DNA from: CAYONM01 sp964405325
GTDB taxonomy: Bacteria; Planctomycetota; UBA11346
Reading direction: 5' to 3'
Assembly (NCBI GenBank): GCA_964405325.1
Contig: CAYONM010000250.1
Span: 1 to 5,339 of the forward strand
DNA length: 5,339 nt
The notes under the pieces were generated by a model. It saw only the letters and a program-made list of their open reading frames with translations, was not told the DNA's origin and did no database searches. Shown here one piece after another: positions 1 through 5,339 of this stretch (position 1 is its first letter; each line of letters starts with the position of its first letter). The position numbers were made by a program, and so were the translations under genes.

Positions 1-2
1 CC

Positions 3-1022
3 ACCCCGCCGCAGGTCGCCGCCCCCGATTCCCAAGGGGCCAAGCCAACCGCGCGCGCACCGCAGGTTACCGAGCCAGCGATCGAGATGACCATGGCCAT
101 CCCCGGAGCAGGAGTGCCACTGCCGGCAGCACAAGCGGAGCCGGCCGCACCGGAGCCCAGCTTTGACATGACCATGGCAATCCCGCCACCACAAGCCGCT
201 CCCGCCCCAGCAGCGACCCCCAGCAGCGATCCGGAAGCTGCCATCGCACCGCTGCCTGCCCCTCCGGTCGACCCGCTAGCGCCCACCGCCGCACCGCAGC
301 CAGAACCCTGCAACCGGCTACAGGGCGATCTGAAGCAAGCTCTTTTCGCTAAGAATATCGCCCTGGTGCCAGTGACCGGTGGCGAACCCATCCTGCTGTT
401 TGCCGGGCAAGACCTGATCATGGGCAAACACCGCACCGAGGGTGTCGATGCCGTCATGCGCCTGTACCCGATAGAGGAGCAGGCCCTGCTGTGGCAGCGC
501 ATCAGTCGTCAGCACCTGCGTCTGGTCCTGCACGACGGCCTGGTCTGGGCCGAAGACCTGGGTTCGTCCAACGGCAGCTGCGTCGACGGCGCCGCGCTGC
601 GCGCCATTCTACCAGCCCCTCTGCCACGCTCCGGCCCGGTGGAACTGGAACTGGCCGGCGTGCTGCGCTTTGCCGGCCACGTCCATCGCCTGCAAGGCGA
701 CAGCGACCTCCCAGCCGATTTGCCCCTGGCACCTTACCAGACCGGCGTGCGAGTGCTGACCCTGCGCCGCGCCGATAATCGACCGGCTCTGCAAATGGCG
801 CTGGTAGGGCGCCACGTCTGCATTGGTCCGCGCGATAGCGATGCCGATCTCTGCCTGACCCAAGTCACCAACGGCCATGCCCTGCGCATTGGTCATGCCG
901 CCGGTCGCTGGCTCTGGCAACAGGAATCGGAGTGGCAGATATTGCAGGCCAGTGATGAGCTGGAGCTGGGCTCCTGCCGCCTGCACGCCGAAATCCTGCA
1001 GCCACACCACTTCGGCGTCTGA
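3..1022 (+). CDS. FHA-domain protein with Pro/Ala-rich MTMAIP-repeat region (5' end outside window)
   Basis: The reading frame is open from base 3 to the TGA at 1020-1022, so the gene begins upstream. The ATG at 87 lies inside a repeated motif and has no convincing ribosome binding site, so it is probably internal. The visible protein starts with about 110 residues of low-complexity Pro/Ala-rich sequence, probably disordered, carrying two copies of MTMAIP. An FHA domain follows at roughly 354-700: GK at 423-428 (Lys where the usual motif has GR), ISRQH at 501-515 with the conserved Ser-Arg-x-His, and DLGSSNG at 555-575. FHA domains bind phosphothreonine peptides, so a role as phospho-reader or scaffold is expected. 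Roughly 744-1005 looks like a second, degenerate FHA-like fold. No membrane segment is visible. It lies 183 bases upstream of a kinase-like gene, which supports a phosphosignalling role. The FHA call is firm; partner and pathway are unknown. Confidence 0.88.
   Translation, partial: TPPQVAAPDSQGAKPTARAPQVTEPAIEMTMAIPGAGVPLPAAQAEPAAPEPSFDMTMAIPPPQAAPAPAATPSSDPEAAIAPLPAPPVDPLAPTAAPQPEPCNRLQGDLKQALFAKNIALVPVTGGEPILLFAGQDLIMGKHRTEGVDAVMRLYPIEEQALLWQRISRQHLRLVLHDGLVWAEDLGSSNGSCVDGAALRAILPAPLPRSGPVELELAGVLRFAGHVHRLQGDSDLPADLPLAPYQTGVRVLTLRRADNRPALQMALVGRHVCIGPRDSDADLCLTQVTNGHALRIGHAAGRWLWQQESEWQILQASDELELGSCRLHAEILQPHHFGV
72..185 (+). repeat. Two in-frame copies of an EPxx(E/D)MTMAIP motif, 81 bases apart
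   Basis: Copy 1 covers 72-104 and copy 2 covers 153-185. Each reads Glu-Pro, two variable residues, Glu or Asp, then MTMAIP. The period is 81 bases (27 residues). The last six residues are identical although the Ala and Pro codons differ (gcc/gca, ccc/ccg), and the surrounding Pro/Ala linker is not conserved. That pattern suggests selection on the peptide rather than a fresh DNA duplication. The motif contains Thr-x-x-Ile, a pattern some FHA domains prefer when the Thr is phosphorylated. The first window residues (TPPQVAAP) resemble the PPPQAAP that follows copy 2, hinting at a further copy just upstream. Confidence 0.75.
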
Positions 1023-1076
1023 ATATCCCCTGGAAATTCAGAAAACCTTTGAACAAGCGTTTTCCCTAAAGGCCTC

Positions 1077-1099
1077 GCAAACGGTCTTTGCTTGTTTTT
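1077..1099 (+). terminator. Possible weak hairpin with T-run
   Basis: GCAAA (1077-1081) pairs with TTTGC (1087-1091) around a 5-base loop, followed by TTGTTTTT (1092-1099). A competing pairing joins AACAAGC (1052-1058) to GCTTGTT (1090-1096), extendable by G-U pairs at both ends, and uses part of the same right arm. The stems are short and AT-rich, so complete termination is unlikely. Partial termination, attenuation or chance are all possible. The position, 55 bases after the FHA stop codon, suits a leaky terminator. Confidence 0.25.
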
Positions 1100-1195
1100 G
1101 CAGGCTGGCCCTTGCGCCCGTGTGCAGCCGCTTCACGATTCCTTCCGTCCTTCTCAGGCCATGCTCGGTCACAGCTACAGCTGACGAGCAGATAC

Positions 1196-1200
1196 AGGGG
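1196..1200 (+). promoter_or_regulatory. Ribosome binding site of the pseudokinase gene
   Basis: AGGGG lies 5 bases before the ATG at 1206. The glycine-rich loop begins only 16 codons into the frame, so a later start would damage the kinase fold. This supports 1206 as the start. Confidence 0.6.
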
Positions 1201-1205
1201 ATCCC

Positions 1206-2066
1206 ATGACCGACATCAAGAATATTGGTAGCTATCAGGTTGTCCGCGAGCTCGGCAAGGGGCTGATGGGCACGGTTTATCATGCCAGCCTCGACAGCCA
1301 GTACTGGGCACTGCGCGTCATGCCCGACAACGCCGTACGACAATCGCCGACGGTCAATAAACTGGTGGGCGATGAGAAACATCCCGCCTTGGTCCGCTAC
1401 AAGGAGACCGGCGTCGATCCTGGCGTCGGCTCTTTTGTGTCGACCGATTTCATCGACGCCCGCCCCATCAGCCGCGATGGCTTGGCCGGCGTGCCGGTGA
1501 CCGAACGGATCAAATTCCTGGTGAATCTCATGGACGGCCTGAAATGGCTACATGGCCAAAACCTGGTGCACGGCTGCATCAAACCGTCCAATGTCCTGAT
1601 GACCAAACGGGGCAAGACCGCCCGTGGCTTGTTCATTGATGCTGGCCTGGTGTACGTACCTGGTCCCGCCACCGATGCACGCCTGCTGCGTCGCGCCTAT
1701 CCCTACATGGCTCCAGAATTGATCGAGGCCTATCGCAGCGGCGATCGCAAAACCATCGATCAGGCCCTGACCCCAGCGGTCGATATCTACGCTGCCGGCC
1801 TGCTGATCGCCGAAGCGCTCTCCGGCCGCAAGATGTTCACCGATGCCCGCTCCATTGATCACGTGCTGATGCGCAAGGCTCGAACCACGCTGAGTATGAC
1901 CGGCCTGAACCAGTCGCTGTACCGGGTGGAATTCAGCACCCTCACCCAGGTGGTCGCCAAGGCAGCCGAACCCGATCCCGGCCGTCGCTGCAGCTCCATT
2001 GCCGAATTGATGGAGAGCCTGGCCGCCTGCACCCGCTCTCCGGAGTCTGAAGCCGCCGCCGGCTGA
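1206..2066 (+). CDS. Hanks-type Ser/Thr kinase-fold protein, predicted pseudokinase
   Basis: The 286-residue product is almost entirely one protein-kinase domain (about residues 8-275) with no membrane segment or extra domain. Fold-defining motifs are present: an intact glycine loop (G17, G19, G22 in LGKGLMGTVY), an APE motif (A169-P170-E171), an Asp at 193 in VDIYAAG matching the subdomain IX Asp, and a late Arg near 261. Catalytic motifs are altered. The ATP-anchoring Lys of the VAIK motif is Arg37 (WALRVM). HRD reads H122-G123-C124, so the catalytic Asp is Cys. DFG reads D145-A146-G147, keeping the metal-binding Asp. The C-helix Glu has no clear equivalent before HPALV. K126 and N129 of the catalytic loop remain. 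Phosphotransfer is therefore unlikely, though nucleotide binding is possible. Lying between FHA and dynamin-like genes, it is probably a scaffold or allosteric regulator. Kinase fold is near certain; inactivity is inferred. Confidence 0.9.
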   Translation: MTDIKNIGSYQVVRELGKGLMGTVYHASLDSQYWALRVMPDNAVRQSPTVNKLVGDEKHPALVRYKETGVDPGVGSFVSTDFIDARPISRDGLAGVPVTERIKFLVNLMDGLKWLHGQNLVHGCIKPSNVLMTKRGKTARGLFIDAGLVYVPGPATDARLLRRAYPYMAPELIEAYRSGDRKTIDQALTPAVDIYAAGLLIAEALSGRKMFTDARSIDHVLMRKARTTLSMTGLNQSLYRVEFSTLTQVVAKAAEPDPGRRCSSIAELMESLAACTRSPESEAAAG

Positions 2067-2107
2067 TCGCCCCCCTTCCTCTTCGTCTTTCCACTCCCGC
2101 CAGTAGC

Positions 2108-2112
2108 GAGGA
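2108..2112 (+). promoter_or_regulatory. Ribosome binding site deciding the GTPase start
   Basis: GAGGA ends at 2112, 8 bases before the ATG at 2121. It directly overlaps the earlier in-frame ATG at 2112, which is too close to be served by it. The spacing matches that of the Hsp70-like gene downstream, where GGAG is followed by 8 bases and the same CTCCCATGCCC context. The ATG at 2121 is therefore preferred. A C/T-rich stretch at 2069-2101 fills most of the short gap after the pseudokinase stop. Confidence 0.6.
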
Positions 2113-2120
2113 TGTCTCCC

Positions 2121-4391
2121 ATGCCCGACCCTGCGTTGTACCCCAAGCTCCGCGCCGACACCGAAAACCTCTTCAACCTGATCCAGTCCTTTGACGAAGA
2201 ATTGTCGAAGGAAGCCCAGTCGGGCATTCCTGGCTACGCCGATTACGGCGCCGCCGGCGTTGGCAGCCACTTGGAGCGGGCTAGCCGCCTGTTGGCCAAG
2301 CAGCATTACACCATGTGCGTGGCCGGCACTTTCTCCTCGGGCAAAAGCACCTTCATCAACGGTCTGCTCGAAGAGTCTGAACTGCTGCCGGCTGCCGCCG
2401 GGGAATGCACCCTGTCGATTACCGTGGTCCAGGCTCCCGGACCAGGCGAGAACGAACGCGTTGCGGTGGACTACTTCACCAAGGAAGTCGCGGTCAATTC
2501 GATCATCGAACACCAACAGAAGTTTCGCAACGCCTTCAAACATTGGGAAAAAGATCTGCTGGGCGCCGGGGTCGAACAGCAGATCGATATCATCAAACAG
2601 GTGGTCAGCTGGCTACCGACGGTCCAGGACGACGACAGCCTGCCAAAAGCACTGCGCGAGGAATACACCAGCGGCAAGTGCGAAGACGAATTCATCCCCA
2701 TGCTCAAAGGCTTCCTGCATTACCTTGAGCAGCACTCAGACCGCATGGGCCGCACCTATATCGACAATGATGTGGACAGCGCCGGTAAGTACCTGGCCTC
2801 GGACGGCCCGCAGAAATTCTTCGACATCGGCCACCTGCTGCTGATCGAGAAGGTGACGGTCTTCAAGAACAACCGTCTGTTTGTCGAGAAGGGCCTTCAG
2901 ATCGTCGATACCCCGGGAACCGACTCGGCCAACCCCCGCCAGCGCGACATCACCCATCAATATCTCAACAATGCCGATGTCGTGGTCAGCGTGCTGGAAC
3001 CACGCGGTTTCACCATGGCCAACATGGACATCATCGCCGAGATGGCCCGCGCCAACATGGGCAACATCCGCAACAAGATGTTTTTCGTCATCAATAAGTT
3101 CGACATGCTCTCGCCGGACGAATTTGAAGGCAACCGCATCGGCATCTACCTGAACAACGAGTTCAAAGCCAAGGTGCTGCAAGAGCAGCTCTCAGCCAAG
3201 CACATCTATCCCACCGTCGCCCTGGTCGACGTACTGCGCGCCAAGAACGACAGCAAGCAGGAAGCCAGCGTCCTAGCCTCCTGCAAGGACAAGCTCGATC
3301 TGGTCGGCGCCGACACCGAAGAGCCCTGGAAGACCCGCGTCACCGACGCGCTCAGCGGCAACGGTGTGGTTAAAATGCGCGAGACCCTGATCAATTACCT
3401 GGAGCGGGAACTGGCCTTCGAGCGCCTGCGCGATGTGCAGCGCGCCCTGGATATACCGATGCAAGCGGCAGCGCAGCTGATCTCCGCCAATGGCGACCTG
3501 ATCAACCAGGCCCGCAGCGGCCGCACCTCTGCCGTTGGCCAGATCCGCGATTTCGTCACCAAGGCGCAAACTGCCTTCGAGTCCAACCTGCTGCAGCTGG
3601 CCCAGGGCCTGCCCACCATCATCAAGGAACGGGTGATCGCTGGCGTAATCAAGCCCAAGGTCAACGAGATGGTCGAGCGCTTCAAAGGCGTCAAACTCAC
3701 CGATCTCGACGTGCAACGCAGCCTGACCGGCCGTACCGCACAAATGCAGACCCCGGCCGAAATCAAGCAGCTGTGGATCGATTTCGTCAAACAAAAATTC
3801 TGCGACGACTTCGTCGATCTGATCCGCGAGAACCTGGTCGGCCCGGTTCAAGGCCTCGTGGATCAGCAGATCACCGCCTCGAACGTCGATAAGATCCTGG
3901 AATACATCTCTCCCGACGACCAGAATCTGGCGCAGCCGCTACGCGACGCCATCGAACGCAGCAAACAGAACATCGACGTCCTGACCCGCATGCGCGCCGA
4001 CGAGGAGACCTGGGTCATCCGTGACCGCGACATCCGGCCGCAGGGCTTCGAACCGGCCTGGACCGAACAGATCGAAACCAGCTTCAAGCAGGACATTGTC
4101 GGCCAATTCACCGCGGGTCTCTCCGCCTTTGCCGATAAACTGGCGGTGGCCTTACCGAAATATTACGGCGTGGTCGCCCGCAACCTGATCGCCGAATTCA
4201 AAGCTGGCGCCGACGAGATGGAACGCGCCTTGCTGAACAAACCGGACATCGATCTACCGATCCACCTGCTCACCGGCGAAGCCCCCGATCCGAGGGAAAA
4301 GCTCAAGCGCCGACTGCTGTTGTTCGCCGACCTGCTGGACAAGGCCCGCGAGGCCTCTGGTAGCCTGACGGGCACGCTGGGCGGCGACTGA
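2121..4391 (+). CDS. Dynamin-superfamily (dynamin-like) large GTPase
   Basis: The 756-residue product (759 if the ATG at 2112 is used) is a bacterial dynamin-like protein by motif and size. In the 756-residue numbering, G1 is GTFSSGKS at 69-76, the G2 Thr is probably T97 in ECTLSIT, G3 is DTPG at 263-266 and G4 is NKFD at 325-328. About 165 residues separate G2 from G3, far more than the roughly 70 in classical dynamins, with a mainly helical, charged insertion between them. Residues after about 420 are long amphipathic helices, as expected for a stalk or bundle. I see no hydrophobic membrane segment, so any membrane contact would be peripheral. Family members use GTP for membrane remodelling or self-assembly; E. 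coli YjdA/CrfC is a similar-sized member but not obviously the same protein. The gene starts 54 bases after the pseudokinase stop, so the two are probably co-transcribed. GTPase class is firm; cellular role unknown. Confidence 0.92.
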   Translation: MPDPALYPKLRADTENLFNLIQSFDEELSKEAQSGIPGYADYGAAGVGSHLERASRLLAKQHYTMCVAGTFSSGKSTFINGLLEESELLPAAAGECTLSITVVQAPGPGENERVAVDYFTKEVAVNSIIEHQQKFRNAFKHWEKDLLGAGVEQQIDIIKQVVSWLPTVQDDDSLPKALREEYTSGKCEDEFIPMLKGFLHYLEQHSDRMGRTYIDNDVDSAGKYLASDGPQKFFDIGHLLLIEKVTVFKNNRLFVEKGLQIVDTPGTDSANPRQRDITHQYLNNADVVVSVLEPRGFTMANMDIIAEMARANMGNIRNKMFFVINKFDMLSPDEFEGNRIGIYLNNEFKAKVLQEQLSAKHIYPTVALVDVLRAKNDSKQEASVLASCKDKLDLVGADTEEPWKTRVTDALSGNGVVKMRETLINYLERELAFERLRDVQRALDIPMQAAAQLISANGDLINQARSGRTSAVGQIRDFVTKAQTAFESNLLQLAQGLPTIIKERVIAGVIKPKVNEMVERFKGVKLTDLDVQRSLTGRTAQMQTPAEIKQLWIDFVKQKFCDDFVDLIRENLVGPVQGLVDQQITASNVDKILEYISPDDQNLAQPLRDAIERSKQNIDVLTRMRADEETWVIRDRDIRPQGFEPAWTEQIETSFKQDIVGQFTAGLSAFADKLAVALPKYYGVVARNLIAEFKAGADEMERALLNKPDIDLPIHLLTGEAPDPREKLKRRLLLFADLLDKAREASGSLTGTLGGD

Positions 4392-4400
4392 TCGCCGCCT
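4379..4400 (+). promoter_or_regulatory. Strong hairpin with the GTPase stop codon in its loop
   Basis: GCGGCGA (4381-4387) pairs perfectly with TCGCCGC (4392-4398) across the 4-base loop CTGA, which holds the TGA stop at 4389-4391. A G-C pair (4380/4399) and a G-T pair (4379/4400) extend the stem to nine. A run of six T (4415-4420) follows, but 14 bases after the stem, so it is not a standard intrinsic terminator. It could protect the upstream mRNA from 3' exonucleases or reduce transcription into the Hsp70-like gene. Confidence 0.45.
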
Positions 4401-4450
4401 CAGGATAGTGACGATTTTTTACCTCGAAGACGCGAAGGGCCTTACGGATT

Positions 4451-4479
4451 TCGACCCCGTCATACTTCCGTTCAATATT
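4451..4479 (+). promoter_or_regulatory. Weak candidate sigma-70-type promoter for the Hsp70-like gene
   Basis: A -35-like TCGACC and a -10-like AATATT are separated by 17 bases, in the AT-richest part of the gap, about 90 bases before the ATG at 4568. Each hexamer matches consensus at four of six positions, which occurs often by chance. It is listed only because the 176-base gap makes an internal promoter plausible. Confidence 0.18.
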
Positions 4480-4555
4480 TCAAAGCAACACGTCTGCACC
4501 CCTACGATTCCATAAGACCTCGCAGCGGTTTTCTCCTCCCGACCTGGCACCCCTC

Positions 4556-4559
4556 GGAG
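4556..4559 (+). promoter_or_regulatory. Ribosome binding site of the Hsp70-like gene
   Basis: GGAG ends 8 bases before the ATG at 4568. This good spacing supports translation of the long N-terminal extension rather than a start closer to the ATPase domain. Confidence 0.6.
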
Positions 4560-4567
4560 TCCCTCCC

Positions 4568-5339
4568 ATGCCCCTGATCCCGGACCCCTGCTTCATCGAA
4601 TCCATTCGCGCCCGTTCCGGCCCCAAGCGGGTGTTGGTGCACATCACCAACGGCAGCCCCGAAGCCGTGGCCTTGAAAATTGAGAATGTCGAGAAACCCG
4701 ACTATGTCGATGTCGAGCGGGCGATGATCGGCGACACCCTGTCGTTGAAGAAGAGCGGCAAGCTGCCGCTGGTGGTCAATATCAACACCGAACACCGTTT
4801 CTTCCCAAGCGAAGACAGCGCCCAGGAACAAATCAAGTTCGAGTTCGATAACGGCGAGGTGCTCACCGTTTTCCTGTACCTGCAGGAGATCATCAACACC
4901 GTCGAAACCTTCCGTGGCACCTTTTCCATCGACTTCGGCACCACCAATTCCTGCTACGCTTCCAAGGGCCGGGTCGGTGACGATTTCCAGATGTCCGACG
5001 CGCTCAAGCCACCCCAGGTCAGTCGCGAGATCCCGACCCTGATCCGCTTCGTCGACATCTCCGACCGTGCCCATCCCAAGATCGAAATCGGGCATCAAGC
5101 GCGCGACTACATTGCACACAATTCCGGCCGCAATTTCACCTACTGCATCTCCATCAAACGCCTGATCGGTTCCGAGAAGGACGTCATCATCCTGGACGAT
5201 CGCTCCGGTCTGGAGGCCGACCGCTACCAGGCCTACAAGCCCTACGAGATCGCCGGCTTCATCCTGAAGGAGCTGATCCGACAGGCCGAACAGGAACTGG
5301 GACAGCAGATCGAAAATGTCGTTGCCACTTTTCCGATCC
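4568..5339 (+). CDS. Hsp70/DnaK-family ATPase with N-terminal extension (3' end outside window)
   Basis: The frame is open to the last base, giving 257 codons of a longer protein. Residues 119-129 read FSIDFGTTNSC, the phosphate-1 loop that opens Hsp70 ATPase domains, with D122 and T125-T126 in nucleotide-contacting positions. SIKRLIG follows at 195-201; K197 corresponds to the catalytic Lys of DnaK (K70 in E. coli). The stretch PYEIAGFILKELI up to VVATFP matches the DnaK region that precedes its second ATPase lobe elements. The ATPase core therefore looks functional as far as visible. Ordinary DnaK begins this domain within about ten residues, whereas here about 118 residues come first. They alternate hydrophobic and polar residues (RVLVHITNGS, LPLVVNINTE, IKFEF, LTVFLYLQEI), suggesting a beta-sandwich. 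No signal peptide is apparent. This is a specialised Hsp70, not the housekeeping chaperone, and probably works with the upstream GTPase. Confidence 0.9.
   Translation, partial: MPLIPDPCFIESIRARSGPKRVLVHITNGSPEAVALKIENVEKPDYVDVERAMIGDTLSLKKSGKLPLVVNINTEHRFFPSEDSAQEQIKFEFDNGEVLTVFLYLQEIINTVETFRGTFSIDFGTTNSCYASKGRVGDDFQMSDALKPPQVSREIPTLIRFVDISDRAHPKIEIGHQARDYIAHNSGRNFTYCISIKRLIGSEKDVIILDDRSGLEADRYQAYKPYEIAGFILKELIRQAEQELGQQIENVVATFPI

Larger units (their letters stand above)
1023..1205. other. Intergenic gap between FHA and pseudokinase genes
   Basis: This 183-base stretch has no supportable gene. Its first 80 bases are visibly richer in A and T than the flanking genes and contain a candidate weak hairpin with a T-run (1077-1099). 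The second half is C/T-rich (for example 1138-1156) and ends in the ribosome binding site of the next gene. A short perfect inverted repeat, CAGCT-AC-AGCTG, lies at 1172-1183. I see no convincing -35/-10 promoter pair. The length leaves room for an internal promoter or an attenuator, but this is not demonstrated. Confidence 0.5.
4392..4567. other. Intergenic gap between GTPase and Hsp70-like genes
   Basis: These 176 bases hold no supportable gene on the + strand. After the right arm of the stop-codon hairpin comes a T-run (4415-4420), then a stretch of lower GC at about 4442-4490, then a C/T-rich leader (about 4529-4540) into the ribosome binding site. The only promoter-like pair I can offer is TCGACC (4451-4456) and AATATT (4474-4479), 17 bases apart, each matching four of six consensus positions. 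That is weak evidence. Confidence 0.5.

Noticed and set aside
87..89. ATG at 87 as the true start of the FHA gene
   Set aside because: The frame is open upstream to the window edge with the same Pro/Ala-rich composition, and the ATG is the first residue of a motif whose conserved part begins before it.
609..1010. Open frame of 133 codons on the - strand, within the FHA gene
   Set aside because: It is antisense to the C-terminal FHA-like region, with no ribosome binding site or family signal that I can see.
1172..1183. Inverted repeat CAGCT-AC-AGCTG as an operator
   Set aside because: Five-base arms are common by chance, no second copy is seen in the other gaps, and no promoter is recognisable beside it.
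1161..1184. Seven-codon reading frame ahead of the pseudokinase gene, a possible leader peptide
   Set aside because: The AG-rich bases upstream are too close to its ATG to serve as a ribosome binding site, and its peptide (MLGHSYS) shows no run of a single amino acid.
1548..2543. Long open frame of 331 codons on the - strand
   Set aside because: It lies opposite the pseudokinase and GTPase genes, both supported by clear family motifs. Its translation is low-complexity and Gly/Ala/Gln-rich with no recognisable domain, as expected from the strong third-position GC of the coding strand.
4415..4420. T-run as an intrinsic terminator after the GTPase
   Set aside because: It is 14 bases from the strong stem; intrinsic terminators need the T-run directly after the stem. 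No good stem ends at 4414.
1135..4511. ACGATTCC present in both larger gaps (1135-1142 and 4504-4511) at similar distance from the next start
   Set aside because: One shared 8-mer between two stretches of about 180 bases is expected by chance about half the time, and the flanks do not match.
4502..5119. Open frame of 205 codons on the - strand
   Set aside because: It covers the Hsp70-like gene in antisense, including the phosphate-1 loop region. Its product has no recognisable motifs, so it is a shadow of the real gene.
4568..5339. Housekeeping dnaK
   Set aside because: The long N-terminal extension, the divergent sequence between motifs and the dynamin/pseudokinase context do not fit the conserved dnaK locus.

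Overview
The window is GC-rich, with dense coding and a strong preference for C or G at third codon positions. Each complete start in view has a Shine-Dalgarno sequence at normal spacing. This fits a proteobacterium, probably beta- or gamma-proteobacterial, but nothing here fixes the genus. All genes I can support lie on the + strand. There are no RNA genes, insertion sequences, CRISPR arrays or attachment sites.

Layout: (1) positions 3-1022, the 3' part of a gene whose product has a Pro/Ala-rich region with a repeated MTMAIP motif, then an FHA (phosphothreonine-binding) domain, then a weaker second FHA-like fold. (2) 1023-1205, a non-coding gap of lower GC with possible weak hairpins. (3) 1206-2066, a compact soluble Hanks-type kinase fold that has lost key catalytic residues and is predicted to be a pseudokinase. 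(4) 2121-4391, a large dynamin-superfamily GTPase with intact G1, G3 and G4 motifs. (5) 4392-4567, a second gap, opened by a strong hairpin whose loop carries the GTPase stop codon. (6) 4568 to the window end, the 5' part of an Hsp70/DnaK-type ATPase gene in which about 118 residues of probable beta-rich extension come before the ATPase domain.

The four genes look like one co-oriented cassette: a phosphopeptide reader, a pseudokinase (scaffold or regulator), a dynamin-like membrane or assembly GTPase, and a divergent Hsp70 chaperone-like ATPase. I do not recognise it as a standard housekeeping operon or a named system. A reasonable inference is a phosphorylation-controlled assembly machine. 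An active kinase elsewhere, perhaps upstream, would phosphorylate the MTMAIP threonines or another partner. FHA and pseudokinase proteins would scaffold the complex. The GTPase and Hsp70 would supply nucleotide-driven work. The enzymatic families are clear from motifs; the joint function is inference.
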